A stretch of DNA of 64,000 nt from assembly GCA_003168375.1 (NCBI GenBank), contig PMSI01000001.1, forward strand, positions 1,674,001 to 1,738,000, in the 5' to 3' direction. The translations under genes were made by a program, and so were the position numbers. The stretch comes from Vulcanimicrobiota bacterium (GTDB lineage Bacteria; Vulcanimicrobiota; Vulcanimicrobiia; Vulcanimicrobiales; Vulcanimicrobiaceae). The stretch's first letter is position 1. The number at the start of each line of letters is the position of its first letter. Positions 1 through 8,036 of the stretch are shown piece by piece. The notes beneath the pieces are model-generated. The model saw only the letters and a list, made by a program, of their open reading frames with translations, was not told the DNA's origin and did not search any database.

Positions 1-375
1 ATGCCTGAACTACCTTTGGGGCTCCGCGATAGCGCTCAAGAGTTGTTCAGACGATTCGGTGCGCACAGCGCCGACGACGCGCTGAAGATTTTCGAGGCCG
101 AAGACCGCAGCGCCATCACCGATGAGCGCTCTCTCGACGCCGCGCTGCGCGCATTCGAGCGCGACCACTGTCATCTCTTCATGGGGTCTGACATCCACGA
201 CGAATCTCGGTCACTCGACCAGCGGACGGCGAGTTTCGCCCGGGACATCGAGCGGCGTGAACAGCGGCTTCTGTTGGATTCTGGCCGCGCCCGCCTAGGC
301 GACGCGAAGTTCGGCGATGCGTCTGTGTCGGACGATGAACTATTCGCGCACGTCTTGAGGGAGGTGTTCGAGTGA
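1..375 (+). CDS. Phage tail-region protein, unknown, possibly 5' partial
   Basis: A 124-residue acidic, helix-rich protein beginning with an ATG at the first base of the window, so its true start may lie upstream. I recognise no family. It is the first of five closely spaced plus-strand genes leading into the tape-measure gene. The slot just upstream of a tape measure normally holds tail tube or tail-assembly chaperone genes, so a tail-assembly role is possible, but that is inferred from position only. Residues such as the ELFAHVLREVFE C-terminus give it a normal protein-like composition. Confidence 0.6.
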   Translation: MPELPLGLRDSAQELFRRFGAHSADDALKIFEAEDRSAITDERSLDAALRAFERDHCHLFMGSDIHDESRSLDQRTASFARDIERREQRLLLDSGRARLGDAKFGDASVSDDELFAHVLREVFE

Positions 376-403
376 CCTTCATCCAGACGCGGGCCCTCCG
401 CCG

Positions 404-799
404 ATGACGTCCGTTTTCCAGGATCGCTCGCTCCAACAGCTCACGGCGCACTTGAAGACAGCGCGTTCAGTACTTTTGACGGAACGCGCGCTGTACGCGA
501 AGGTTCTACGAAATGCCGCGCGCGGATTCTACCCGACGGCCTCATATGCCGGCCTCTTGCAGGCGTCGACGAAGCTTGAGGTCGGCGGAACGATCGAGCA
601 GCGCCGACAGGGGATCACCGACCTGGGGGACCTGATCGCTGGGCTCGAGCAGCTGCTCGTTCTCGCTGAGGTGCGCGAGCTGCGCGCCAAGATCGCCGGT
701 GTCGACGCGAACGCTGGCTTGCTCCGGGTCGAGCGGAAGCGGCTTCACACGCTGGTGGAGGAGCACCCAGATCTGCTCGCCGCCGAAGGTCTGCTGTAG
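404..799 (+). CDS. Phage tail-region protein, unknown, helical
   Basis: A 131-residue protein with long predicted helices (QQLTAHLKTARSVLLTERALYAKVL near the start, then leucine-rich heptad-like segments around residues 75-125). It contains no recognisable catalytic motif. It lies 28 bp after the preceding gene and 3 bp before the next, within the tail module. The opposite strand is also open across part of it, but the plus frame has the more natural composition and fits the operon. Confidence 0.6.
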   Translation: MTSVFQDRSLQQLTAHLKTARSVLLTERALYAKVLRNAARGFYPTASYAGLLQASTKLEVGGTIEQRRQGITDLGDLIAGLEQLLVLAEVRELRAKIAGVDANAGLLRVERKRLHTLVEEHPDLLAAEGLL

Positions 800-802
800 G
801 TT

Positions 803-1045
803 ATGCAATCGTCCGCGTCGATCGCGACGCTCGCAAGCGGGGCGATCGCGGGTGGCCATACCGCGCGCGCTACGCAACGAGCCGCGGCTCGCGAGCGCGA
901 CGCGGCCGCCCTCTCGTCCCCGCCGGCTAAAGCCGGTCAAGCTCGGCGGGGGCGTGAGGGCAGCGTGACGACCGATAACACTCGCTCGATCCATTTCTCG
1001 GCCCCTAGGCTCTTTGCTCCGCTTTGCGAGCTGCGGAATGGATAG
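803..1045 (+). CDS. Small phage protein, unknown
   Basis: An 80-residue ORF rich in Ala, Arg and Ser. It starts three bases after the previous gene and its stop overlaps the start of the next gene by 8 bp (ATG at 1038 inside the last codons). The spacing supports it more than the sequence does: composition is low in information and no domain is visible. It could be an accidental reading frame in a short gap between the two neighbours. Confidence 0.35.
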   Translation: MQSSASIATLASGAIAGGHTARATQRAAARERDAAALSSPPAKAGQARRGREGSVTTDNTRSIHFSAPRLFAPLCELRNG

Positions 1046-1391
1046 GGACGAACTCGCCGCCGAATTCGACCGGACGGCTGACGAGGTGCGTACCCTCGGC
1101 GAGAACCTCGCGCAATCGAATGCGCTCTTCCGTGCCTCTCTCACCGAGCTTACCGTGTTTCGCGAGCAAATCGAGGCGGTTCTGCCGAACGTACAAGCCG
1201 TCGCCGAACGGGCCGCTGACGCGGTTACGCGTGGGCGCTCGCTTTTGAACGACACTGCGAAAGCTCTTACCGCGAGCGTTGAAATACTCGCTGGCTACGA
1301 AAGCTACGTCGTCGCACTGAAGGAGAAAGAGCTCACCCTGCGCGGCGAGGCGATGGCGTTGCGCCGACGCGAAGAGAGTGGTCCGAGCTGA
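1038..1391 (+). CDS. Phage tail-region protein with coiled coil, unknown
   Basis: A 117-residue protein starting MDRDELAAEFDRTADEV. I chose ATG 1038 rather than the upstream in-frame alternative at 1014, because the coherent helical sequence begins there. The whole chain looks like one long amphipathic helix with heptads (EVRTLGENLAQSNALF, VQAVAERAADAV) and a charged C-terminus (KEKELTLRGEAMALRRREE). Its TGA stop shares a base with the ATG of the tape-measure gene, so the two are probably translationally coupled. A role as tail chaperone or coiled-coil structural protein is a guess. Confidence 0.6.
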   Translation: MDRDELAAEFDRTADEVRTLGENLAQSNALFRASLTELTVFREQIEAVLPNVQAVAERAADAVTRGRSLLNDTAKALTASVEILAGYESYVVALKEKELTLRGEAMALRRREESGPS

Positions 1392-3844
1392 TGCCCTTTG
1401 ATTTTTTGGTCGGCTTTGGAATTGAGTATTTCGACGGCGGGGCGCCGGCGAAACTCGCGGATCTGGCCCGTAAGGCGGGAACCCTCCATCCGCTGCTTCA
1501 GGCTCTGGCTGTCGACGTCAAGGGCGTTTCTTCGGGGTTCTGGGATCTCAGCAAAGCCGCGATGGCGAGCGGTGCGGCCGTCGGTGGATTCGATGCAACG
1601 CTGCGCGCCAACGCAGCGACGTCGCGCGCGGCTGAATCCGGCGCGCGCGGTCTGTCCTTCGCGTACATGAGCGTCGCTGCTAGCGCGACCGCTGCTGCGG
1701 GCGCCGTGGCGCGGTTAAATGCAATGAGCGCGGGTGGAGCCGCCGGATTCGGCGCCGGCGCCGCGTTCGCCGCGCCGGCTGGAGCCGGTCGCGGCTGGCA
1801 GAATGTCGGTGCTGGCCTCACGCGTCAAATGGCGCTCCCGTCGGCGCCGACGATGAAGTGGGCTGGCGCTTCACCTCTCGCAACTGGCTCCGGCTGGGCT
1901 AGCCCATGGGCTTCACGGCTCATGGGGCCGCCGGGCGCGGGTAGCGGGGGGACGATTTACGGTACCCCTGCATTCGGCCGTGGCGCCGGCGGCGGCTTCG
2001 GCGGTGGAGGCGGAGGCGGTGGTATGCCGCCCGGCGGCGGCTTCGGGGGCATCCCCATGCCGCCCGTCGGTGGTGTTGGAGGAATGATGGCCCGCGCAGC
2101 GGTCCGCACCGGCGTTCAGGCCGTCAAGTACGGCGCAGAAGCTGGGCTTGGGCTCGCGTGGGATGCCATCCACGAAGCGGGTCGTTTTCAAACGATCATG
2201 ACGTCCATCCAGAACGTCACCGGTGCGAACGCCGGGCAGATGGAGCACGCGCGGGGTTCGATCTTCGACGCCGGCGACATGTCGGGGACGTCACCCGCTC
2301 AGTCGGCTGAAATGTTTCGCGAGATCGCTCGGCAGTCGCAAGGCGCCATGTCGTTCGACGCGATGCTCTCACTGCTTCCGCAAGCCGCGAAAATGCAGGT
2401 CGTGCTCGGCGCGGTGCGCGGCTTCTCGCCGACTCAAACCGTCGACAACACAATGGCGCTTGTCCACCTCTTTCGTCAGTACGACCCCAAGGGCGTACCG
2501 AAGATGATGGACACGGTGCTCAAGATGGGCGAGCTCATGCCGTCCAATCTGAGCCAAGCCGTCACGCAGATGGGCTACTTCCTCCCGACGCTCAAGAGCC
2601 TTCACGTCTCGAACGAAGACGCGGCGACGATGATGATCGCAATGTCGCGCTTCGGCATGGGGCGAGCGAAGGGCGGATCATCCCTCGCGCAGTTGGCTAG
2701 ACAGGCGCTCGGGCCGCTACAAATGACCACGCATGCGCAGAAGGGCAAGGCGCTCTTACTCGGGGCCGGGACGAAGGAGCATCCTGGCCTAGACGTGCTC
2801 GATAAGAAGGGCAACAGCCGGTACTTCACCGACAAAGGCGGTGACATTTTCGGCTTCCTCGACAAGCTCGCCGACTACGAGCGCAAGCATGGCTCAGTGA
2901 TGGCCCAACAAGTATTCCAGGGCGCGTTCGGGACAACGGGCACGCGCCTTGCCTCGGTGCTCGCGGATCCGATCATGATCGACCAGCTCCACAAGATCCA
3001 CGACGCGATCACGAAGCAGAAGTCGCTCGGCCTGGACGCTCAGAGCCGTTCGATTTTTGGGACCGCGCAGTTCGCCGAAAAGCGCTCGTGGCAGAACTTC
3101 CAAGCGATTATGACGGAGGTCGGGACGATGGCACTCCCCGCTGTCACCAAGGGGTTTTGGGATCTCGGCAATTCCCTGCACGACGGCCAAAAATGGTTGC
3201 ATGACAACCGCTCCATCACGAAGCGCATTTCGGATGAGATGCTCGCTGACGTTCAGGGCGTCGAGAAGTGGATGCTCCACCACCATAGTGAGTGGGAGAT
3301 GTTGCGCAACGACGCGATCTGGGCGTTCGATAATCTCGATAAGGTCGGTCATTCGCTCGAGGTCGTCGGCGACAAGGCGCTGGCGTTCTACAAGTTCTCC
3401 CACTGGGACAAGACGCCGGCCGATCAAGACGGGTTCGACCCGGTAACCGGTAAGCGCAACCTGCCCGGGTATGATCCTGCCCTTACTGGCGGCAGGGCAA
3501 CGCTGAAGGCGCCTCCTGATCCGAGGTTCCCATTCGGTCACCCGCAGGGTACTCCGCCAGTCGGGCCGACCGTTGAGCGAGCAAAGTCGCTGCGGGAGCC
3601 ACTCGTGCGTCGCGCGCACGAGCACCATCGGCAGAGGACGGTTCGCCACGAACTCGTTATTCGCCACCAGATCGACGGTCCGAATGATGGGGCAAAACAC
3701 GCGCTGAAAACTGTCGTCGGCAAGGCGCTCGAGGAGATCTTCAACGGATCGTCGCGCGACCAGCGCTCCGCAAGCGGTCGGCACGGCTCGATCCCTACGT
3801 CACCGCGTCAACCGACGCGGTTGACCACCCCGAACCCACCATGA
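1391..3844 (+). CDS. Phage tail tape measure protein
   Basis: An 817-residue protein that would set tail length and form the channel inside the tail tube. Residues about 60-185 are Ala/Gly-rich helices, followed by a glycine-rich hinge (about 195-240, with a run of glycines then PPGGGFGGIPMPP). Next comes a TP901-type tape-measure core (about 275-540) with segments such as AQSAEMFREIARQSQGAMSF, LMPSNLSQAVTQMGYFLPTL and QQVFQGAFGTTGTRL. The C-terminal part is charged and proline-rich. At the usual 1.5 angstroms per residue this would match a tail near 120 nm (inference). It overlaps both neighbours, consistent with an intact tail operon up to this point. Confidence 0.85.
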   Translation: MPFDFLVGFGIEYFDGGAPAKLADLARKAGTLHPLLQALAVDVKGVSSGFWDLSKAAMASGAAVGGFDATLRANAATSRAAESGARGLSFAYMSVAASATAAAGAVARLNAMSAGGAAGFGAGAAFAAPAGAGRGWQNVGAGLTRQMALPSAPTMKWAGASPLATGSGWASPWASRLMGPPGAGSGGTIYGTPAFGRGAGGGFGGGGGGGGMPPGGGFGGIPMPPVGGVGGMMARAAVRTGVQAVKYGAEAGLGLAWDAIHEAGRFQTIMTSIQNVTGANAGQMEHARGSIFDAGDMSGTSPAQSAEMFREIARQSQGAMSFDAMLSLLPQAAKMQVVLGAVRGFSPTQTVDNTMALVHLFRQYDPKGVPKMMDTVLKMGELMPSNLSQAVTQMGYFLPTLKSLHVSNEDAATMMIAMSRFGMGRAKGGSSLAQLARQALGPLQMTTHAQKGKALLLGAGTKEHPGLDVLDKKGNSRYFTDKGGDIFGFLDKLADYERKHGSVMAQQVFQGAFGTTGTRLASVLADPIMIDQLHKIHDAITKQKSLGLDAQSRSIFGTAQFAEKRSWQNFQAIMTEVGTMALPAVTKGFWDLGNSLHDGQKWLHDNRSITKRISDEMLADVQGVEKWMLHHHSEWEMLRNDAIWAFDNLDKVGHSLEVVGDKALAFYKFSHWDKTPADQDGFDPVTGKRNLPGYDPALTGGRATLKAPPDPRFPFGHPQGTPPVGPTVERAKSLREPLVRRAHEHHRQRTVRHELVIRHQIDGPNDGAKHALKTVVGKALEEIFNGSSRDQRSASGRHGSIPTSPRQPTRLTTPNPP

Positions 3845-4707
3845 CGGTCAGCGTCTCCGATCGCGTTCCACTCGAGCCCGTCACGTACGAGTCGTGGAGT
3901 GAGGTCAACGCCCTTCGGATAGTCGTCGTCATCGACGGCTTGCGATACTCCGTCGTTGACGCGCAATGGACCGAGAACGGACATGGGGCCGGGGATTCGG
4001 CGAGCATCGTCGTCCCGCTCTCGACGAATCCGGACTTTCCGGTGCAGCTCTTCCGCGGTCAAGCCGTCAATGACTCTGGGCTCTCGAACGCGCAGGGCGT
4101 GATCGATCTCGTGAACGCGACAGAGGGCGCCGCTCAGCAGGCCGACGTCGTCGTCGAGCTCTGGCTCGGCTTTCCGCAGAATCCAACGGTCGATCCGACG
4201 AGCATCGAGCAGCTGGATCGGTGGTTCCTGGGCGAGGTCGACCTGTACAAAGGGGTCTTTCAGGACAACACCGTCACCTTCTCGTGTCGTTCGCTCGCGG
4301 CTCACCTACTGGACGATCACATCACCGCCGTCTCGATGAATCAGACGGTGGGTGCGTTCTTGGCGCAGCAGGCGACGCGGCTGGGGCTGCCGGCGCCAGT
4401 GGTAAAACCCCTTCCTGGGAACAAGCCGGCGACAATCCAGGAGGTCCTTCAGTACGACCAGGTCGGTGGTCAGCAATTCAGCGCTGCGCTCTACGGGATG
4501 CACCCAATGGACCTCGCGATCCGCGGTGCACAGGTGGACGACACCGACGTCTGGGTCAACGTCCGCACCGGGACGATTCGACGCGGAGCTCATCGACAAC
4601 ACTGCGGTGCAAACGGCAGCGAGGAAGCGCTGTGTCATCGACGCCGAGCGCGGGCCTGGGGCACGACGACGAGCTCCTTGCGGAACTGCAGCCGGTCGGC
4701 GAGGTAA
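3841..4707 (+). CDS. Phage baseplate hub/late control D-like protein, 3' end broken
   Basis: The ATG overlaps the tape-measure stop (ATGA). The first about 245 residues look like a tail-hub protein of the gene D type: an immunoglobulin-like start, then FLGEVDLYKGVFQDNTVTFSCRSLAAHLLDDHITAVSM and a helical segment with FLAQQATRLGLP, as expected for the gp27/gpD fold. After about DVWVNVRTGTI (base 4580) composition turns to Arg/His/Cys-rich nonsense and the frame runs antisense into a minus-strand gene. Family members are usually longer and are followed by more baseplate genes, which are absent here. I read this as a truncated gene left by deletion or recombination. A plus-frame shift near 4575 would give a more natural continuation (RFDAELIDNTAVQTAARK), so a frameshift is the alternative. 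Confidence 0.65.
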   Translation: MTVSVSDRVPLEPVTYESWSEVNALRIVVVIDGLRYSVVDAQWTENGHGAGDSASIVVPLSTNPDFPVQLFRGQAVNDSGLSNAQGVIDLVNATEGAAQQADVVVELWLGFPQNPTVDPTSIEQLDRWFLGEVDLYKGVFQDNTVTFSCRSLAAHLLDDHITAVSMNQTVGAFLAQQATRLGLPAPVVKPLPGNKPATIQEVLQYDQVGGQQFSAALYGMHPMDLAIRGAQVDDTDVWVNVRTGTIRRGAHRQHCGANGSEEALCHRRRARAWGTTTSSLRNCSRSAR

Positions 4708-4923
4708 AGGACGACCGCTTTGCGCGGCACCAGGAGCGGGGTCGTAGCGCGACACCGGCAGCTCGCCGCGGTCGATCGCGCGCTTCCAGGTCTTGACGCT
4801 CCGGCCGAAGGTCTTGACGACGGCGGCAAGCGTCATCGTCCCATCCGAGAGAAGGTCGATCGGGTCGATCGGCTGCGCTGCGCGCCGCTCTATGCGGTGC
4901 TGGACTGTCTCGCGAATCGCCAT
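4635..4923 (-). pseudogene. Excisionase-like helix-turn-helix gene with a one-base frameshift
   Basis: Read leftward, the ORF starts MAIRETVQHRIERRAAQPID, then gives a MerR/excisionase-type HTH (TMTLAAVVKTFGRSVKTWKR, AIDRGELPVSRYD). The frame then breaks. Deleting one base from the four-G run at 4738-4741 restores the expected wing (PLLVPRKAVVLYLADRLQ), exactly where HTH_17 proteins have arm-and-wing residues. The restored protein would be about 95 residues, ending at 4635. It starts 5 bp after the stop of the upstream membrane-protein gene. Such proteins usually direct recombination or act as small repressors. The homopolymer position means a sequencing error cannot be excluded. Confidence 0.65.
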
Positions 4924-4928
4924 CGAAC

Positions 4929-5639
4929 TTAGATCTGAGCGAGTGCCGCTCTTCGGCGCGTCACGTCAGTGTCTATTCGCCTAAAAATGGCACCAATGTC
5001 GTCACTCAGTGCCGCGGATGCGGTCTCAGCGTGGCTGAGTTCACGAGAAGACCGGTCGTAGTATGCGACCAGGTCGATAGGCGGCGTAAGATATCGCCCG
5101 TTCAGCGCTGCGCGCATCTCTTCATAGATGACTTCCGCAGCGCGCGACCAGTCCTGAATCCCATCTGACCGCCCAGTCTCAACCTCGCGTAGATGTTGCC
5201 GTGCCGTGGAGGTCAGTGCCGCACCATAGCGCTCATCGACGCGATTGAGCAGATCATGAATGTTTGCAAACTCCGCGTCGGTGACGGCCTGCATCTGGCC
5301 GACGTCGAGGTATTCAACCCGAGCCTCCTTATTCTTGAACGCGAGCTCGTGCGAGTCGTGGCGGGCTGCGCTCGCGGCGTCGGCATCCCTGGAGAGTGCG
5401 TCAAAGCGTTTGAGGAGGCGCTGGTTCTCGTCGAAGAGGTGCTGCAGCGATGCTCGGTACGTTGTCCAATCGATCAAATCTAGGCGAGCGGCGACGAGCC
5501 GTGCGTCGCGATCGTGACGCTGCTTGATCCCGAGCCCAAGTGCCAAGATGAGAACAACAACAACCGCCGCCACCACCGCGATCGCGATATGCCCCGGACG
5601 CGGTCGATTGGTCACCGTCGTCAAGTCTGGACGGTCCAC
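4929..5639 (-). CDS. Single-pass membrane protein with coiled-coil outer part, unknown
   Basis: A 236-residue protein with a short cytoplasmic N-terminus, one transmembrane helix (about residues 18-38, IAIAVVAAVVVVLILALGLGI) and a largely helical soluble domain rich in Asp, Arg, Ala and Glu. It resembles no family I can name. In phage-derived DNA, such one-helix anchored proteins can be superinfection-exclusion factors or spanin-like components, but nothing here identifies which. It is the upstream gene of a two-gene unit with the excisionase-like gene. Confidence 0.65.
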   Translation of the reverse strand: MDRPDLTTVTNRPRPGHIAIAVVAAVVVVLILALGLGIKQRHDRDARLVAARLDLIDWTTYRASLQHLFDENQRLLKRFDALSRDADAASAARHDSHELAFKNKEARVEYLDVGQMQAVTDAEFANIHDLLNRVDERYGAALTSTARQHLREVETGRSDGIQDWSRAAEVIYEEMRAALNGRYLTPPIDLVAYYDRSSRELSHAETASAALSDDIGAIFRRIDTDVTRRRAALAQI

Positions 5640-5934
5640 TCAGTTGCCTTCCCCCCTCTTGGTCTTCGGGCGGGCTTCGTTATGCTCGGCTGCCTTACCC
5701 GGTGCCGCTGCCGTTCGCTCGACGATGAGGCGCGCCCGAGAATCGAACAATTAATCGGCCATGACGTGTCGGGTCTGTCGGGCGCGGCCTTGATGCCGTT
5801 CTGGCCGCGGAAACCCAAAGTGGCGGGTCTATGCCGGCGGCGGCGAGAGTCTTTCGGTTGAGCACGAAAATGGCGGCCGGAGCCGCCTTCCACCGACGAT
5901 TCGGCTCTGCTTTGCATGATAAAGTGGCGGGGGT

Positions 5935-6249
5935 TGCAGGGCGCGACTTTCGAACGCTTCCGGCGCGTGGTCGGCGAGGTAGGCGACGCGGTGGACGGTC
6001 GAACTGCCGACACCGATCTCGGCTCCGACTTGCTCGTACGATTTTGGGGCTCGCCCCGATAGCTTGGGACCAATTGGTCCCAAGCTATTTTTGACGCTAC
6101 CGCGCCCTGAACGCTGACCGGCCTCGACTTTACGGTGCCGCGCTTCTTCCCGTGCCTCTTCGAGTTGTCCGAGCTTCACCGCCAGAGCAGCTCGTTGTCC
6201 GGGGTTTAGGTTGCGACGGCCACGGATCGCAGCGCTCCACGCGATTCCC
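5935..6249 (-). pseudogene. ParB-like DNA-binding protein remnant, broken at both ends
   Basis: The leftward frame reads RGRRNLNPGQRAALAV, LEEAREEARHRKVEAGQRSG and then SYEQVGAEIGVGSSTVHRVA with DHAPEAFE. That is the order seen in the middle of phage and plasmid ParB-like proteins: the NLTPGQRAALA helix, a lysine/arginine-rich linker, then the HTH. The N-terminal ParB nuclease-like domain is missing, because an in-frame stop sits just upstream at about 6255. The frame loses sense immediately after the HTH at about 5935. A GTG at 6179 could still start a shorter product. The 300 bp downstream (5640-5934) show no gene. Origin by transfer then decay is inferred. Confidence 0.6.
6059..6088. repeat. 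30-bp perfect palindrome inside the ParB-like remnant
   Basis: Bases 6059-6073 are the exact reverse complement of 6074-6088, with AATT at the centre (core GGGACCAATTGGTCCC). It lies between the linker and the HTH-coding part of the ParB-like remnant and encodes NSLGPIGPKLS on the minus strand. Its symmetry suggests a binding site for a dimeric protein or a cruciform, rather than a coding constraint. Confidence 0.8.
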
Positions 6250-6313
6250 GCCGCTCAGACGGGCGAAAGGCCGGGGCGCGGCGGTCGGTACCGCGCGTCG
6301 CGGTGAAGCCTCA

Positions 6314-7003
6314 CTACAGGCCGCGCGCGGCCTGGTTCGGTGCGAGCGCGCGGTACAGCGTCGACCGTCCAACGCCGAGCGTACGCGCCACGCTGCCGAC
6401 TGAGGCGCCTGGGTCGTCGAGAAGCGTTCGCGCTGCCTCGAGCTTCGACCGCGTCACCTTGACCGGCGGACCGAACTTCACGCCCCGGCGCTGCGCAGCC
6501 GCGATGCCGGCGTGGACGCGTTCGCGGATCGTCTCGGCCTCGAGCTCGGCGACCGCTGCGAGGACGGTGACGAAGAATCGGCCCATCGGGCTGGTGGTGT
6601 CGATCGCTTGCGTGAGCGACACGAACCCAACGCCGCGCGCGTGGAGGTCCTCGACGATCTCCAACAGGTGGCGGGTCGATCGAGCGACGCGGTCGACCTT
6701 CCAGACCACGAGGACGTCGCCGGCGCGCAGCTGCCCGAGCAGGGAACCGAGCACGGGGCGATCGCGCCGGCGACCGCTCGCGGTTTCCTCGCGGATGTCG
6801 ACCAGGCCGGCGCTCTGCATCGCGTCGCGCTGAAGCGCAAGGTTCTGTTCGTCCGTCGAGACGCGGATGTAGCCGATGCGCTGCGGCGCGAGACTCGGGA
6901 CGGGATCATGAGACGCCGGCGCCCCGCCGTGACGGGAAGCCTCGGCGCGTTCCATGACCTGTAGGTTTCGGGACGACGAGCCCTGTGGCAGCGTCACGTT
7001 CAC
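6314..7003 (-). CDS. Serine recombinase (resolvase/invertase family)
   Basis: A 229-residue small serine recombinase that would cut and rejoin DNA at short recombination sites. After a poorly conserved N-terminal extension of about 40 residues comes the catalytic domain: RIGYIRVSTDEQNLALQRDA with nucleophile Ser49, then GDVLVVWKVDRVARSTRHLLEIVEDLHARG and GRFFVTVLAAVAELEAETIRERVHAGIAAA. A C-terminal resolvase HTH (GASVGSVARTLGVGRSTLYRAL, about 197-218) completes it. The length suits a Tn3-type resolvase or DNA invertase, not a large phage integrase. A later start near residue 35 is possible, but ATG 7003 overlaps the upstream gene's stop. It may drive inversion or resolution of this element. 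Confidence 0.9.
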   Translation of the reverse strand: MNVTLPQGSSSRNLQVMERAEASRHGGAPASHDPVPSLAPQRIGYIRVSTDEQNLALQRDAMQSAGLVDIREETASGRRRDRPVLGSLLGQLRAGDVLVVWKVDRVARSTRHLLEIVEDLHARGVGFVSLTQAIDTTSPMGRFFVTVLAAVAELEAETIRERVHAGIAAAQRRGVKFGPPVKVTRSKLEAARTLLDDPGASVGSVARTLGVGRSTLYRALAPNQAARGL

Positions 7004-7470
7004 ACCACGCCGCCGAACATTTCACTGGGCATGGGGCTTCCGGCAGCGAGACGGTACTCTTCGATTGCATCGATGACATCTTCGCGGAATGCTGCAAACG
7101 TTGGCGGCTCGTCAATGTCGCAGAATATTCCGCCCGTAACGAGCAGCCGGGATCCAGAGACGGCACCCAGAGCCATACCTGCGGTTTCGGCGAGCCGCGC
7201 GAGTCGCTCTGACGTTTCGCAAGTGCCGCCTTCGCAGTACGATTTGTAGAGAACGACGCAGGCCGCGTCCCAAGTCGCGCGTGACCCTGGATCCGTGAGC
7301 ACAGCAGGCTCATCGTCCGCCCGCTGTGCGAGGAGCAACAGCGATCGGTGAGTGTCGAGCATCTGGCCGAGCTCATTCGTAAGCTCCTCGAGCGCGGTGA
7401 TCCCGCGCGCGAGCTGTTCGCGGCGCACTTCATCAGTAACCGAATGGATTCGCACGGGCTGATGGGGCAT
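7000..7470 (-). CDS. Unknown phage-type protein upstream of the recombinase
   Basis: A 156-residue acidic protein with a helical N-terminal half (residues 10-50, including TALEELTNELGQMLDTHRSLLLLAQRA) and a mixed C-terminal half (VSGSRLLVTGGIFCDIDEPPTF). A strong AAGGAGG ribosome site lies 6-7 bases before ATG 7470. Its stop overlaps the recombinase start, so the two are coupled. I recognise no family; a helper or regulator of the recombinase is only a positional inference. Confidence 0.65.
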   Translation of the reverse strand: MPHQPVRIHSVTDEVRREQLARGITALEELTNELGQMLDTHRSLLLLAQRADDEPAVLTDPGSRATWDAACVVLYKSYCEGGTCETSERLARLAETAGMALGAVSGSRLLVTGGIFCDIDEPPTFAAFREDVIDAIEEYRLAAGSPMPSEMFGGVV

Positions 7471-7540
7471 ATGAAACTTCCTCCTTAGGTTGGTTGCGGG
7501 TTGTCAAGAAAAGGGGTGGTGATTCGATTCGGACCGACCG

Positions 7541-8020
7541 TCAGGCGAAAGAGCCGCAGTGGCGCTCGTGCGACGTCGTCGGCCGGACTTCGACTGGTGG
7601 GAAATCGGACGACGTCGGCCCGGCCTCGATTGGCAGGGAAACATATTCTGCCGGTGCCTGGATAGCCGGGCGAACTACCGCGACCGGGCCGGGCTCGATA
7701 CCGAGCATTTCGCGGCACTCGACGAGGTAGCGCGCCTCGTTCGCGGCGTGCTCCTCGAAGGTCCCGTGCATGAGTCGGTCCCAGGTCTCGTGCCGAAAGT
7801 CGACGAGCTTGGCGCAGCTGAACGTGATGCGGAACGAGCCGTGCAGCCTCTCTCCCGCCGCGACGCGCTGCTCGGCGATCTCGCGCACGCGGGCTACCTC
7901 GGCGCGGAAGCGGTAGGTGAGGCTCGCGACATCGCCTGGCGAGAGACCAGCGGAAAGGCGGATGATCTCGCCGACGCCCTTCGCGGCGCGGTTCTGGATC
8001 ACGGTGACGGTAGCGGACAT
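7541..8020 (-). CDS. Unknown protein of the minus-strand cassette
   Basis: A 159-residue protein. The first 110 residues look globular, with a beta segment (SFRITFSCAKLVDFRHETWDRLMHG) and helices (YRFRAEVARVREIAEQRVA, ANEARYLVECREMLGI). The C-terminal 45 residues are Pro/Thr-rich and probably disordered. I recognise no motif. It is the last gene of the run 9755 to 7541 transcribed leftward, separated from the recombinase pair by 70 bp that contains the next gene's ribosome site. Confidence 0.6.
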   Translation of the reverse strand: MSATVTVIQNRAAKGVGEIIRLSAGLSPGDVASLTYRFRAEVARVREIAEQRVAAGERLHGSFRITFSCAKLVDFRHETWDRLMHGTFEEHAANEARYLVECREMLGIEPGPVAVVRPAIQAPAEYVSLPIEAGPTSSDFPPVEVRPTTSHERHCGSFA

Positions 8021-8036
8021 GCGGTATCTCCCTCTG

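Noticed and set aside
6130-6372. An 80-residue minus-strand ORF overlapping the start of the ParB-like remnant
   Set aside because: It uses another frame than the ParB-like motifs and has Arg/Pro/Ser-rich random composition.
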